This document shows, in pieces, positions 27,019 to 36,215 of a DNA stretch of 64,000 bases. The translations under genes and the position numbers were made by a program. This DNA is from Chitinophaga sp. YR573. GTDB taxonomy: Bacteria; Bacteroidota; Bacteroidia; Chitinophagales; Chitinophagaceae. The stretch spans positions 2,621,199 to 2,685,198 of the forward strand of contig NZ_FOJF01000001.1 in the NCBI RefSeq assembly GCF_900110995.1, in the 5' to 3' direction. Each line of letters starts with the position of its first letter. The stretch's first letter is position 1. The notes beneath the pieces are model-generated. The model was given only the letters and a program-made list of their open reading frames with translations. It had not been told where the DNA came from and did not search any database.

Positions 27019-27909
27019 TTAGTATCGTTTACCAGGTATTGCTACACGAAACATTTCCATGCATTTTCTATCCTGTAAGGTTACAAATACGGTTTTACCG
27101 TCTTTGCCGCCAAAAGTTAAGTTGCTGCATTGTTTACCTGTAAGAGGAATTTCCCTGATCTCTTTACCGGTAGGGGAGAGGACAACGATGGTGCCTTTAC
27201 CCCAACGGGCTACATACAGGTTACCTGCTTTGTCACATTTCATCCCATCAAATCCAAAATCAGGATATTCTGCAAAGAGTTTTTTGTTGCTGATGTTACC
27301 GGCTTTATCAACGTCATACTTCCAGATTTTACGCTGGATGCTTTCATTTACGTAGAAGGTCTTTTCATCCGGACTGAGTTCTATCCCATTGGTAGTACCC
27401 ATGTTGCCTTCAAGCAGAACCATCTTACCTCCTTTATCAATACGCCATAACTGTCCGGCGTTGTTTTTCCAGTCAGGATCGGAAGCATATACCTGATCAC
27501 GGCTGTTTACACAGAGATCATTAGGCTGGTGAAATTTATCTGAATGTACGTATACACTTACCTTTTTAGTCTTGGGGTTTACTTCAAGGACGTTGTGCCC
27601 TTTAAAGTCGGGGAGATACATGTTCCCTTTGCTGTTGAATTGGATGCTGTTGCCTATGCTGCTGTCCGGAAGGCTAACGAAGATTTCCCCACTGCCATCT
27701 TTGAGGCTGATTTTTCCTATGGTACCATCCCGCTGGAAGTTCACCACATAAAGGTTGCCTGCTTTGTCGAAGTTGGGACCTTCGATATTCACTGAAAACA
27801 TTTTCTCTTTGGTAAGGTCCTGTGTTTTGTACAGTTCCAAAGTCTTTACCTGTGCCATAGCTGTGTAGCCTGCGGTTACAGCCAGTAATAAACAGATATG
27901 TTGTTTCAT
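27019..27909 (-). CDS. Exported SMP-30/gluconolactonase-like beta-propeller
   Basis: 296 residues with a signal peptide (MKQHICLLLAVTAGYTAMAQ). Six-bladed propeller with the SMP-30 metal positions: Glu43 in IEGPNFDKAGNLYV, Asn in TTNGIELSPDEKTFYVNES, and Asp in FDGMKCDKAGNLYVARWGKG. Family members hydrolyse lactones (gluconolactonase) or other esters; the substrate here is not evident. Single gene. Confidence 0.85.
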   Translation of the reverse strand: MKQHICLLLAVTAGYTAMAQVKTLELYKTQDLTKEKMFSVNIEGPNFDKAGNLYVVNFQRDGTIGKISLKDGSGEIFVSLPDSSIGNSIQFNSKGNMYLPDFKGHNVLEVNPKTKKVSVYVHSDKFHQPNDLCVNSRDQVYASDPDWKNNAGQLWRIDKGGKMVLLEGNMGTTNGIELSPDEKTFYVNESIQRKIWKYDVDKAGNISNKKLFAEYPDFGFDGMKCDKAGNLYVARWGKGTIVVLSPTGKEIREIPLTGKQCSNLTFGGKDGKTVFVTLQDRKCMEMFRVAIPGKRY

Positions 27910-27977
27910 GATAAAAATATTGACGTTGAGCTATCAAGTTAAGAAAAGATATGGGGAATCTGTATTTTCGCCCCGCC

Positions 27978-29030
27978 ATGATACATGTTTCTGAATTTAA
28001 AGATCTTGAGTTACTATCTATACATAAGGTAGGTAACCCTTCGCAGGAAGAAGCCCTGATATGCTCGCAGGCTCCGCTTGAAATGCAGGATGAAACGATC
28101 AGTCAGTTGCTTTTAACTTATTTCATACAGCCGTTCACCAACAGCGCCGAGTATTTCCGTTTTTTCCATGAGGCTGATTTACAATTAAATGAAATATTTC
28201 AGTATTGCCGTCGTATATTTGAGAATCGGGACAATTTTCATGAGCAATCAGTCAATATAGCGAAACATCTCTATAAGCATTCCACTCATCCGAAGATAAA
28301 AGGGGGCGAACTATACATAGCGTACTTCAGTAAATGTCAGGTAGACGGAGAAGACGTTGAAGCATTAGGGATCTTTAAATCAGAGACCCGGGACACATAC
28401 CTGAAAGTATTCCTAGCCAATGAAAGCTACCAGGTAAATTATGATGATGGGATCAATATAAACAAGCTGGATAAGGGTTGTCTGGTATATAATATTGAAG
28501 AAGAAAATGGGTACAAAGTCAGTGTCATAGACAGCATCAGCAAGCAAAATGAGGCGGTATACTGGAAAGATTCTTTTCTGCAGATTCAACGCAGGGATGA
28601 CAGTTATCATCAGACGGAGCTTGCGGTGAATATGTGCAAGCAGTTTATACACGATAAATTGCCCAGTGAATATGAAATCAGCAGAGTAGACCAGGTGGAT
28701 CTGCTCAACAAATCAGCCGCGTATTTTAAGGAGAAGGAGCAGTTTCAGCTGGATGATTTTGCACAGGAAGTATTAGGGAATCCGGAAGCGATTGCATCGT
28801 TTAAGGAGTACCGGGACCACTTCCAGCATGAGTCTCAGCAGCAGATCCCAGACGAGTTTGATATTTCCTCACCGGCGGTGAAGAAGCAGCAAAAAGTTTT
28901 CAAGAGTGTACTGAAGTTAGACAGGAACTTCCATGTCTATATCCATGGCGACAGAGAGATGATAGAGCGGGGATTTGATGAAGCTACCAACATGTCTTAC
29001 TACAAGCTACTATTCGAGAACGAAACGTAA
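27978..29030 (+). CDS. Nucleoid-associated protein, NdpA/YejK family
   Basis: About 350 residues. N-terminal MIHVSEFKDLELLSIHKVGNP and the NIAKHLYKHSTHPKIKGGELYIAYF segment identify PF04245 (YejK/NdpA). The C-terminal part (SPAVKKQQKVFKSVLKLDRNFHVYIHG) is the Bacteroidota form. The family binds nucleoid DNA; role poorly defined. I prefer the ATG at 27978 since a -7-like box TATTTTCG lies at 27963-27970, inside the longer version that begins at 27951. Confidence 0.85.
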   Translation: MIHVSEFKDLELLSIHKVGNPSQEEALICSQAPLEMQDETISQLLLTYFIQPFTNSAEYFRFFHEADLQLNEIFQYCRRIFENRDNFHEQSVNIAKHLYKHSTHPKIKGGELYIAYFSKCQVDGEDVEALGIFKSETRDTYLKVFLANESYQVNYDDGININKLDKGCLVYNIEEENGYKVSVIDSISKQNEAVYWKDSFLQIQRRDDSYHQTELAVNMCKQFIHDKLPSEYEISRVDQVDLLNKSAAYFKEKEQFQLDDFAQEVLGNPEAIASFKEYRDHFQHESQQQIPDEFDISSPAVKKQQKVFKSVLKLDRNFHVYIHGDREMIERGFDEATNMSYYKLLFENET

Positions 29031-29072
29031 TCGATTAATTTTTTTTTCATAAGCAAAAACCAATTGTTAAAC

Positions 29073-29105
29073 AAAGGCTGTTCTTTAGGACGGCCTTTTC
29101 TGTTT
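29073..29105 (+). terminator. Terminator of the ndpA-like gene
   Basis: AAAGGCTGTTC / GGACGGCCTTT stem with two G-U pairs, 4-nt loop, T-rich tail. Confidence 0.75.
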
Positions 29106-29142
29106 TTGGTAGCCAGTGAGTCCTTTTTATAGGCTTTAAATA

Positions 29143-29173
29143 AAAGAGGCCGTCCTGATCGGACGGCCTCTTT
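29143..29173 (-). terminator. Terminator of ricT
   Basis: Perfect 13-bp stem AAAGAGGCCGTCC / GGACGGCCTCTTT, 5-nt loop, T-rich on the minus strand. Confidence 0.85.
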
Positions 29174-29189
29174 GTATGAATGAGATGTA

Positions 29190-30602
29190 CTATTGTTGTT
29201 TTTGCCTTGGTTTAGGCGGGCGGTTATTTCCTCCTGGTCCCTGTGGCCTTGGGCCTTTCGGGTTGTTAGGATTGTTACCCTGTCCTTGTTGTCCCTGACC
29301 TTGTGGTGGTCTTGGGTTTGGATTGTTCCGTTGTTCCTGCTTAGGCTTCTGTGGTTGTTGCTGCCTTTGTTGTTGTTGTGGCGGGCGGGCGTCTGGCCTG
29401 CCTTCAGCTTTTTTACCAGGTTGCTGCGGCTGTTGCTGCTGCGGTTGATCCTGAGACTTTTGTTTGTGCTTTTGTTTTTCCTTGTCCTTATGCTTGCGTT
29501 TCTGAGAGGTTTTTTCCAGAGAGCGAAGGCTGATCTGTCCAACCACATCGGCAAAGCCAAGGTCAGTTTCTTTTGGTTTACCGGCAACAACTTCTACCGG
29601 TTTCAGGTCTTCGGGTTTAATACCCTGCCTGTTCAGCTGACGTATTTCCTTTACACGGGTAATAGTAAGCGGGTATTGCTTGTTACTGTCTCCGTAGGAA
29701 TACCACATCAGGTTTTTAAAGATGTCTCTCTTCTGGAGGGAAGCAACACCATTGGTAGTTTCAATGTTGTCTGCATCTTCCGGGAATTCTTTCAGCGCAT
29801 CCAGGTAAGTATCCAGTTCATAGTTCAGACAGCATTTAAGACGTCCGCACTGGCCGGAAAGTTTGGCCTGGTTGATGGAAAGATTCTGGTAACGTGCAGC
29901 AGTAGTATTTACGCTTTTGAAGTCTGTTAACCAGGTAGAACAACAAAGTTCTCTGCCACAGCTTCCGATACCACCTACTTTACCGGCTTCCTGGCGGGCA
30001 CCTATCTGGCGCATCTCCACCTTTACTCTGAATTCGCCGGCGTATAATTTAATCAGTTCGCGGAAATCCACCCTGTCATCAGCGGTGTAGAAGAAAGTAG
30101 CTTTACGTCCGTCTGCCTGAATCTCCACTTCTGCAAGTTTCATTTCAAGACCGATACTACGGGCCATTGCTCTGGCTTTGATGAGGGCTTCTTTTTCGCG
30201 GGCTTTATTATCGCCCATGCGGCTAAGGTCTTCATTCGTAGATCGACGCAGCACTTTTTTCACCTCAGGGGTATCTTCTATGCGACGTTTCTTCATCTGT
30301 AGTTTTACCAGTTCTCCGGTGAGGGTCACCTGGCCAACATCAAAACCGCTAACTCCTTCTACTGTGACCATTTCTCCTTTATCGAGAAACTGTTTGGTGA
30401 CATTGCGGAAAAAATCTTTGCGGCTACCGTTGTTAAAACTTACTTCAATAATATCAAATGGTGCTAAGCTGTCACTTAAGGGAATATTGGCCAACCAGTC
30501 AAATACATTAAGCCTATTGCAGCCTCCAGTACTGCAACCTCCATTGCTTTTGCATCCTGACGGCTTCCCCTCTGCACCTGTACCACATCCGGCACAAGCC
30601 AT
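29190..30602 (-). CDS. PSP1 domain protein, RicT/YaaT-like
   Basis: 470 residues. Cys-rich N-terminus (eight Cys in the first 28 residues, including CAGCG and STGGC), then the PSP1 C-terminal domain with the conserved cysteines GGIGSCGRELCCSTWL and SGQCGRLKCCLNYE, which in B. subtilis RicT bind Fe-S clusters in a complex controlling RNA processing. Residues from about 365 on form a disordered tail rich in Gln, Pro, Asn and Gly. In Bacteroidota this gene commonly sits next to holB, as here. A TATCTTTG -7 box lies about 100 nt upstream. Confidence 0.85.
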   Translation of the reverse strand: MACAGCGTGAEGKPSGCKSNGGCSTGGCNRLNVFDWLANIPLSDSLAPFDIIEVSFNNGSRKDFFRNVTKQFLDKGEMVTVEGVSGFDVGQVTLTGELVKLQMKKRRIEDTPEVKKVLRRSTNEDLSRMGDNKAREKEALIKARAMARSIGLEMKLAEVEIQADGRKATFFYTADDRVDFRELIKLYAGEFRVKVEMRQIGARQEAGKVGGIGSCGRELCCSTWLTDFKSVNTTAARYQNLSINQAKLSGQCGRLKCCLNYELDTYLDALKEFPEDADNIETTNGVASLQKRDIFKNLMWYSYGDSNKQYPLTITRVKEIRQLNRQGIKPEDLKPVEVVAGKPKETDLGFADVVGQISLRSLEKTSQKRKHKDKEKQKHKQKSQDQPQQQQPQQPGKKAEGRPDARPPQQQQRQQQPQKPKQEQRNNPNPRPPQGQGQQGQGNNPNNPKGPRPQGPGGNNRPPKPRQKQQ

Positions 30603-30703
30603 ATTAATTAGTTTAAAGTATTAAATGAATATGCTTCCGGTATCTGTCCCGGGCGGCTTTAAAGTACGTCTTTCCCTTTGTAATACAAAAAGTACGTAAG
30701 TGA

Positions 30704-30711
30704 CAAAGATA
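30704..30711 (-). promoter_or_regulatory. -7 box of ricT
   Basis: TATCTTTG on the minus strand, about 100 nt before the ricT start. Confidence 0.35.
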
Positions 30712-30764
30712 GCGGAAATTGTGCTAAAGTGCGGTGTTGCCGCGGAAATGGGGCTGAGGCGCTT

Positions 30765-31898
30765 TTACATCATTGGAATAGGCCTCTTTTTAAAGATATA
30801 CTGCAGCTTGATAGAGAGCGCATGGAACAGTAATTTAGCATTGGCATTACGTTCAACATAATAACAGGCGCTATCTAACTCCTGCATGATCAGCTCCATC
30901 TGTTGCAGGTTTGCCAGCTTTTGCAGTTTGGCAGCAAAGTCTGTTTCCTCTTCAGAAAATGCCAGCAGGCTCTTATCAATATATTTAAGGCGAAGGGTAT
31001 GTTCCAGCAGGTTGATGAAATAGCGGAGAAACTGTTTCTGGTTTTCACGTCCCATTTTAGCAACGGTGTCCACCCATTCCTGCAGGGCAGAACGGTTACC
31101 TGTGAAGATATAGTTGAGCCAGTTGCGTAACAGCTCATGGTAATCATCGTCTGAGTTCTGCAACAGGTATAATGCCTCCCGGTAGTTACCTGCAGCAATC
31201 GTTGCCGCCTGCCGGGCTTTGGCAGGCGCTATCTGCGCACGTGAGATCAATGCCTCTACCATTACTTCTTTTGGTAAGGGGTTTACCTTTATCAGATGTG
31301 TACGGGAGAGGATAGTGGCCAGGATCTGTTCCTGGTTCTCCGCTATTAATAAGAACAGGGTATTAGGTGGAGGCTCTTCTATCAGCTTTAATAACCTGTT
31401 CCCTTCATTGCCCAGATATTCGGGCATCCACATTAATAAAATCTTATACTGACTTTCAAAGCTCTTGAGGCTGAGTTTGTGAATGATATCCTGGCATTCT
31501 GTAGCGGTGATATTCCCCTGTTTATTTTCTGCCCCGATAAACTGTAACCAATCGTAAGCATTTCCATAAGGCTGGGCTACGATAAACTCCCTCCATTCAG
31601 CAGCATAGTCGGTACTTACGGGTTTATCTCCCGGTTTACGGGGAATCACCGGATAAGAGAAGTGAATGTCCGGATGGATGTATTTAGCCGCTTTTATACA
31701 GGCCTGGCATTTGCCACAGGCACCATCTGCCTGTTTATCTTCACATACGAGGTATTGCGCAAAGGCTAATCCCAACGGAAGACCACCGGTCCCTTCCGGA
31801 GCCAGCAACACAATTGCGTGGCTCATGCGGTTCTGCACTACTGAGTTGATCAGTTGTTCCTTAATATCCTCCTGGCCTATGATGTTGGAAAAAAGCAT
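30765..31898 (-). CDS. holB: DNA polymerase III delta-prime subunit
   Basis: 377 residues, clamp-loader AAA+ fold. IIGQEDIKEQLINSV at the start, zinc motif CGKCQACIKAAKYIHPD, ILLMWMPEYLGNEGNRLLKLIEEPPPNTLFLLI (sensor region), LSRTHLIKV. The P-loop is degenerate (APEGTGGLPL, Gly for the ATP-binding Lys), as expected for a stator subunit. A TTAATTTG near-box ends 5 nt before the ATG. Confidence 0.85.
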   Translation of the reverse strand: MLFSNIIGQEDIKEQLINSVVQNRMSHAIVLLAPEGTGGLPLGLAFAQYLVCEDKQADGACGKCQACIKAAKYIHPDIHFSYPVIPRKPGDKPVSTDYAAEWREFIVAQPYGNAYDWLQFIGAENKQGNITATECQDIIHKLSLKSFESQYKILLMWMPEYLGNEGNRLLKLIEEPPPNTLFLLIAENQEQILATILSRTHLIKVNPLPKEVMVEALISRAQIAPAKARQAATIAAGNYREALYLLQNSDDDYHELLRNWLNYIFTGNRSALQEWVDTVAKMGRENQKQFLRYFINLLEHTLRLKYIDKSLLAFSEEETDFAAKLQKLANLQQMELIMQELDSACYYVERNANAKLLFHALSIKLQYIFKKRPIPMM

Positions 31899-31928
31899 AG
31901 GTGCAAATTAACGGAGAAAAGGAGAAAT

Positions 31929-31967
31929 GAAAAAAGCAATTACAGGAGACTCCCGTAATTGCTTTTA
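31929..31967 (-). terminator. Terminator of the glutathione peroxidase gene
   Basis: 12-bp stem AAAAGCAATTAC / GTAATTGCTTTT with inner GGA/TCC pairs; T-tract on the minus strand. Confidence 0.8.
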
Positions 31968-31986
31968 AATCTGGTATCTTAAGTAA

Positions 31987-32514
31987 TTAGTATTTCTTTT
32001 CTATAGCAGCTATTACCTCGGGAGCAGAAGGTTGTGTTTTGGGTGCAAATACAGCAACCAGGTTGCCCTTTTCATCCAGAAGATATTTCTGGAAGTTCCA
32101 GGTTACTTCCTCAGGAGTGAAATGTTTTGCTTTACTTTCTTCCAGCAACCATTTATATATAGGATGGATATCTGATCCTTTTACAGAAATCTTAGCTGCC
32201 ATTGGAAAGGTAACTGCATATTTCTTTGTGCAGAACTCCTGGATCTCTTTATTAGAACCTGGTTCCTGTGAGCCAAAGTTATTAGCCGGGAAACCGATGA
32301 TCACCAGTTTACCTTCATATTTTTTGTAGAGCTTTTCCAGTTCAGCATACTGTGGTGTATTCCCACACATGGAAGCCGTATTTACGATCAGGATCTTTTT
32401 GCCTTTGTAATCGGCAAAGTTGATCTTGCCGCCATCAACAGCATCTACTTTAAAATCATAAATAGCACCTGCTTTCATGAATATCAGCATTGAAATGAGC
32501 AATGTTTTTAACAT
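31987..32514 (-). CDS. Exported glutathione peroxidase family protein
   Basis: 175 residues from the ATG at 32514; an N-terminal hydrophobic stretch (LKTLLISMLIFMKAGA) suggests export. Peroxidatic Cys in NTASMCGNTPQY, Gln in PANNFGSQEPGS and Trp in VTWNFQKYLLD form the GPx triad. Cys, not Sec. Such enzymes usually use thioredoxin rather than glutathione. The open frame extends to 32586, but the added residues look like untranslated sequence. Confidence 0.88.
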   Translation of the reverse strand: MLKTLLISMLIFMKAGAIYDFKVDAVDGGKINFADYKGKKILIVNTASMCGNTPQYAELEKLYKKYEGKLVIIGFPANNFGSQEPGSNKEIQEFCTKKYAVTFPMAAKISVKGSDIHPIYKWLLEESKAKHFTPEEVTWNFQKYLLDEKGNLVAVFAPKTQPSAPEVIAAIEKKY

Positions 32515-32590
32515 ATGGATAAATTTTATTGTGGTTTGTAAAGATGAACGTGTTGGTATTGAAATTAAGTAAATAAATGAATACAAGATG

Positions 32591-33283
32591 TTAAGTGTGA
32601 TTAGCGTAAGCCAGGCTGCATATACTCACATTTACTTTTTCCTGTAATAAAACCTGGCAACAGGCTTCTGTGGTAGCGCCGGTGGTGATTACATCATCCA
32701 CCAGCAGTACATGTTGATTCCTGATAACGTGAGCATGCTGCAGTGAGAATGCTTCTTCTACATTTTCCCATCTCAGGACCCTGTTCTTGTTTGTTTGGGA
32801 TGAGCGGTAGCTTTTCCTGGTAAGCACATGGGAAATTACCGGTTTTTTTATGACGGCGGCAATACCCGCAGCCAGTAATGCCGCCTGGTTATAACCCCGG
32901 TGCCGTTCCCTTGTTTTACTGAGTGGCACAGGGATAATACAGTTGATTTCGTGTAACCATTTACTTTGCAAAAGCATGTACCCGGTTTGCTTTCCCAGTT
33001 GCAGCGCAATATCCCTGCGATTGTGATATTTGAACTGGTAAATGAGCGATTGCAAAAGGGATGCTTTCCTATAATAATAGGCGGCCATTGCATGACGGAT
33101 ATCTGCTCTTCCCCGGAAGATTTTCGCTACCGGGTTGGCCGGGTAATGCTGATACCCGGTACGGGGTAATTTCTCCTGGCAATTCAGACAAAGTACCTCT
33201 TCGGATGATGTAAGATCTGTACCACAACCTTCACAGGCATGCGGATAAAATAAATGCAGTAAAGAAGACAGCAGGCTTCTCAT
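32591..33283 (-). CDS. comF: ComF family phosphoribosyltransferase-like protein
   Basis: 230 residues. N-terminal zinc finger (CEGCG, CLNCQ), then a type I PRTase fold with the PRPP loop VLLVDDVITTGAT and RGYNQAALLA. ComF/GntX proteins act in DNA uptake in competent bacteria; in others the role is unknown. 37 nt after radA, same strand. Confidence 0.88.
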   Translation of the reverse strand: MRSLLSSLLHLFYPHACEGCGTDLTSSEEVLCLNCQEKLPRTGYQHYPANPVAKIFRGRADIRHAMAAYYYRKASLLQSLIYQFKYHNRRDIALQLGKQTGYMLLQSKWLHEINCIIPVPLSKTRERHRGYNQAALLAAGIAAVIKKPVISHVLTRKSYRSSQTNKNRVLRWENVEEAFSLQHAHVIRNQHVLLVDDVITTGATTEACCQVLLQEKVNVSICSLAYANHT

Positions 33284-33320
33284 TTTAACAATGGATTGGT
33301 TAACCTGCTGAAAGTACGAA

Positions 33321-34691
33321 TTAAAATAATCCTTTGTACACTTCGTCTACCCTGCCTACTGCTATCACTTCAATATTGAACTTACTGAAGTCTGCTCCTT
33401 TTTTATTATACCGGCTGATGAATATTTTTTCAAAGCCCAGTTTCTCTGCTTCTGCGATGCGTTGTTCTATACGGTTCACTGCACGGATCTCTCCACTTAA
33501 TCCTACTTCACCCGCAAAGCAGATATTACTGCCAATGGCAATGTCTTCATAAGAAGATAGTAAGGCGCATAATACGGAGAGATCTATAGAAGGATCTTCC
33601 ACCCTGATTCCACCTGCAATATTGAGGAATACGTCTTTCATTCCGAAGTGGAAACCACCGCGTTTTTCCAGTACAGCAAGCAGTAATTGTAACCGGCGCA
33701 GGTCGAAGCCGGTAACAGTACGTTGCGGAGTACCGTAAACGGATTGTGTTACGAGTGCCTGCACTTCTACGAGCATTGGGCGCATGCCTTCCATTGTGGA
33801 TGCAATTGCCACACCACTGAGCATGTCTTCACGCTGTGAAATCAGGATCTCTGAAGGGTTGGTTACCTGCCGGAGTCCCTGCCCGGTCATTTCGTAGATG
33901 CCCAACTCTGCGGTGGAGCCAAAGCGGTTCTTGATGGTGCGTAATATGCGGTAGGCATAGTGCTGATCGCCTTCGAACTGTAACACGGTATCTACCATGT
34001 GTTCCAGTATTTTAGGACCGGCAATGGAACCATCTTTAGTGATATGTCCGATGAGGAAAACAGGTGTATGACTTTCTTTAGCAAAGCGTTGCATCTCTGC
34101 TGCTGTTTCCCTTATTTGTGATACACTACCAGGAGCAGACTCTATAAGTGGCGATTGCAATGTTTGTATTGAATCGATGATCACTAATTGCGGACGGAGT
34201 TTTTTTATTTCCTGGAAAATGGTTTGTGTAGATGTTTCTGTAAGCAGGAAGAACTTATCATTTTTTATCTGTAATCTATCTGCACGCATTTTAATCTGTT
34301 GCGCACTTTCTTCTCCACTGATGTAGAGTGTTGTTATATCTTTCAGTAACAGTGCGTTCTGCAGGAACAGCGTGCTCTTACCGATACCTGGTTCGCCGCC
34401 AACCAGCACCAGTGAGCCCGGGACGATACCTCCGCCTAATACACGATTCAATTCTCCATCAGGCGTTAATAATCTTTCTTCTTCAATACCGCTTACATCA
34501 GAGAGATTAACAAAGTTATTGGAACGGGTACTTTCTTTTTCTTCCTGCCAGCTGATATTACGTAATGGAATATCTTTCTGCACTTTCTCTTCAACAAAAG
34601 TATTCCATTGTCCGCAGCTTGGACATTTGCCTGTCCACTTAGCTGATTCGTATCCGCAATGCTGACAAAAAAAAGCGGTTTTTATTTTCAT
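33321..34691 (-). CDS. radA: DNA repair protein RadA
   Basis: 456 residues. Zinc finger Cys9, Cys12, Cys23, Cys26; RecA-like ATPase with Walker A GGEPGIGKST (98-107); RadA-specific KNRFG; and a C-terminal Lon-like (S16) domain. RadA is a ring helicase that promotes branch migration in recombination. A TAACTTCG box (variant of TAnnTTTG) ends 4 nt before the ATG, suggesting a leaderless mRNA. Confidence 0.96.
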   Translation of the reverse strand: MKIKTAFFCQHCGYESAKWTGKCPSCGQWNTFVEEKVQKDIPLRNISWQEEKESTRSNNFVNLSDVSGIEEERLLTPDGELNRVLGGGIVPGSLVLVGGEPGIGKSTLFLQNALLLKDITTLYISGEESAQQIKMRADRLQIKNDKFFLLTETSTQTIFQEIKKLRPQLVIIDSIQTLQSPLIESAPGSVSQIRETAAEMQRFAKESHTPVFLIGHITKDGSIAGPKILEHMVDTVLQFEGDQHYAYRILRTIKNRFGSTAELGIYEMTGQGLRQVTNPSEILISQREDMLSGVAIASTMEGMRPMLVEVQALVTQSVYGTPQRTVTGFDLRRLQLLLAVLEKRGGFHFGMKDVFLNIAGGIRVEDPSIDLSVLCALLSSYEDIAIGSNICFAGEVGLSGEIRAVNRIEQRIAEAEKLGFEKIFISRYNKKGADFSKFNIEVIAVGRVDEVYKGLF

Positions 34692-34695
34692 GAAG

Positions 34696-34703
34696 CGAAG
34701 TTA
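34696..34703 (-). promoter_or_regulatory. -7 box (TTCG variant) of radA
   Basis: TAACTTCG on the minus strand with a TTG 16 nt further upstream; it ends 4 nt before the start codon. Confidence 0.4.
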
Positions 34704-34810
34704 AGTTTTTCACTACAAGCAATTCGTTGTAAGAAGTTGGTGAAAAAAGTAATTGTGATTGAAAAAACTGCGTGGATATGTTGCAAAAAAGTGGGAGAAG
34801 GAAAATGAGT

Positions 34811-34850
34811 AAAAAAGAAAAGAGCCAACAGAATTTTCTGCTGACTCTTT
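34811..34850 (-). terminator. Minus-strand terminator with no gene in front of it
   Basis: Minus strand: AAAGAGTCAGCAGAA / TTCTGTTGGCTCTTT (about 13-15 pairs, two G-U) followed by TCTTTTTT. It lies 120 nt upstream of radA on the same strand, and the gene to its right is on the other strand. It must end an unannotated transcript or attenuate a longer radA leader. Confidence 0.6.
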
Positions 34851-35255
34851 CTACTTACTAACCCATTAAATTCACGTCTAAATTACTAAATGGCTACAGA
34901 ATAAAAAAGTTTATTTAATAGATGTTAATAACTTTTGATGGGTTGTGGGCGTATGACAGATCGGCTCCCATAGCATGTTTCAGGGCAGAAAAGCATTTAA
35001 TAATACGTTCAATTAAAGTTCGTAAAAGGTTGATAAATAGGAATGATGAAGCTCAGATTTATATATGAAAAATCTCTAATAGTGACATAATTTATATCTG
35101 TCAGAACGGCCGGAAACAGGGTTTAAAAGTTTCTTTTAAGGACATATTGGCAGTGTTAATTTTCAGTTTGGCAGAGAAAAAAGGTAAGTTTCTTAAGGAA
35201 ATCACAAATGATTGGAAGGAGGGGTGGTTGGATGTTTATTTGATGTTACTACCTG
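34851..35255. other. AT-rich intergenic region, no gene recognised
   Basis: No convincing ORF, tRNA or known RNA family seen. On the minus strand it is the only possible source of a transcript ending at the terminator at 34811-34850. No exact TAnnTTTG was found on that strand. Confidence 0.5.
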
Positions 35256-35263
35256 TAAATTTG
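35256..35263 (+). promoter_or_regulatory. -7 box of the YugP-type peptidase gene
   Basis: TAAATTTG, 27 nt before the ATG. Confidence 0.5.
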
Positions 35264-35290
35264 TAGTCAATAAACCTTTATTCTATAATT

Positions 35291-35983
35291 ATGACACCTG
35301 GAATTATGATCGTATCGCTGATATTTATAGGTATCAGCATGCTGGTTAGTTTGCGGTTGAAGGGTAAATTCAGGGAATATAGCCTGGTTCCGACCTCTTC
35401 TGGTCTTATCGGTAAGCAAGTTGCCGAGAAGATGCTGAAGGAGAACGGGATTTACGATGTGCAGGTGGTTTCCGTGGATGGTTTCTTATCCGATCACTAT
35501 GATCCAGCCAATAAAACAGTGAATCTCAGTCCTGATGTATATAGCGGGGCCAATGTAGCCGCCGCAGCAATTGCAGCGCATGAGTGCGGTCATGCTGTGC
35601 AGCATGACCGGGCATACCCCTGGTTATCAATGCGTTCTAAATTGGTGCCAGCGGTGCAGTTTAGCTCTAACCTGGTACAGTGGGTACTATTGGGGGGGAT
35701 TCTGCTGATAAATGTGTTTCCGACCTTATTGTTGGGCGGGATCATCCTGTTTGCAGTAACGACGCTCTTTTCACTGATTACGTTGCCGGTAGAGTTTGAT
35801 GCTTCCCGCAGGGCGCTGGCCTGGCTGGATAATACGAACCTGATGAGGCGGGAAGAGCATGACAAGGCCAAGGATGCTTTGTGGTGGGCTGCCATGACTT
35901 ATGTGGTAGCGGCGCTGGCTTCAGTGGTTACTCTGTTCCAGTATATATTAATATATATGGGTGTTTCCCGGAACCGCAATTAA
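35291..35983 (+). CDS. Zinc metallopeptidase, YugP family
   Basis: 230 residues. HECGH zinc motif (His97, Glu98, His101) in AAIAAHECGHAVQHD, preceded by an N-terminal membrane segment and followed by two further hydrophobic segments; the FDASRRALAWL segment is the third-ligand region typical of PF04298. A membrane-embedded neutral zinc peptidase of unknown substrate. Own promoter and terminator. Confidence 0.9.
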   Translation: MTPGIMIVSLIFIGISMLVSLRLKGKFREYSLVPTSSGLIGKQVAEKMLKENGIYDVQVVSVDGFLSDHYDPANKTVNLSPDVYSGANVAAAAIAAHECGHAVQHDRAYPWLSMRSKLVPAVQFSSNLVQWVLLGGILLINVFPTLLLGGIILFAVTTLFSLITLPVEFDASRRALAWLDNTNLMRREEHDKAKDALWWAAMTYVVAALASVVTLFQYILIYMGVSRNRN

Positions 35984-36002
35984 GGATATTTACCCAATGA
36001 AG

Positions 36003-36030
36003 GCCGGAAGCAGTTATGCTTCCGGCTTTT
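36003..36030 (+). terminator. Terminator of the YugP-type gene
   Basis: Perfect 10-bp stem GCCGGAAGCA / TGCTTCCGGC, GTTA loop, TTTT tail. Confidence 0.8.
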
Positions 36031-36185
36031 GTATGTAGTATATAGTAGATATGTTAAGTCGTATTTATCAGTATAAAAATAGCTGACTTTAAATAATGGG
36101 AACGTGTGTTAATAACTAATCGTCAAAATATTTATTGATAATCAATACATTGCAAGGGCGCTTGTAAAAAAGTTGCCAAAATTCA

Positions 36186-36215
36186 TTGTTATTCGAAGTA
36201 AGAAAGTTAGCTTTG
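36186..36215 (+). promoter_or_regulatory. Promoter of the rplM operon
   Basis: TTG (36186-36188), 19-nt spacer, TAGCTTTG (36208-36215). A perfect 7-bp palindrome TCCCAAA-ttg-TTTGGGA (36219-36235) sits at the expected transcription start. Confidence 0.75.

Noticed and set aside
29193..29930. Long plus-strand ORF antisense to ricT
   Set aside because: It mirrors the Gln/Pro/Asn-rich tail and gives a Leu/Val-rich sequence with no domain; ricT on the other strand has clear motifs.
32515..32586. Longer start of the glutathione peroxidase gene
   Set aside because: The extra 24 residues precede a good signal-peptide start at 32514 and look non-coding.
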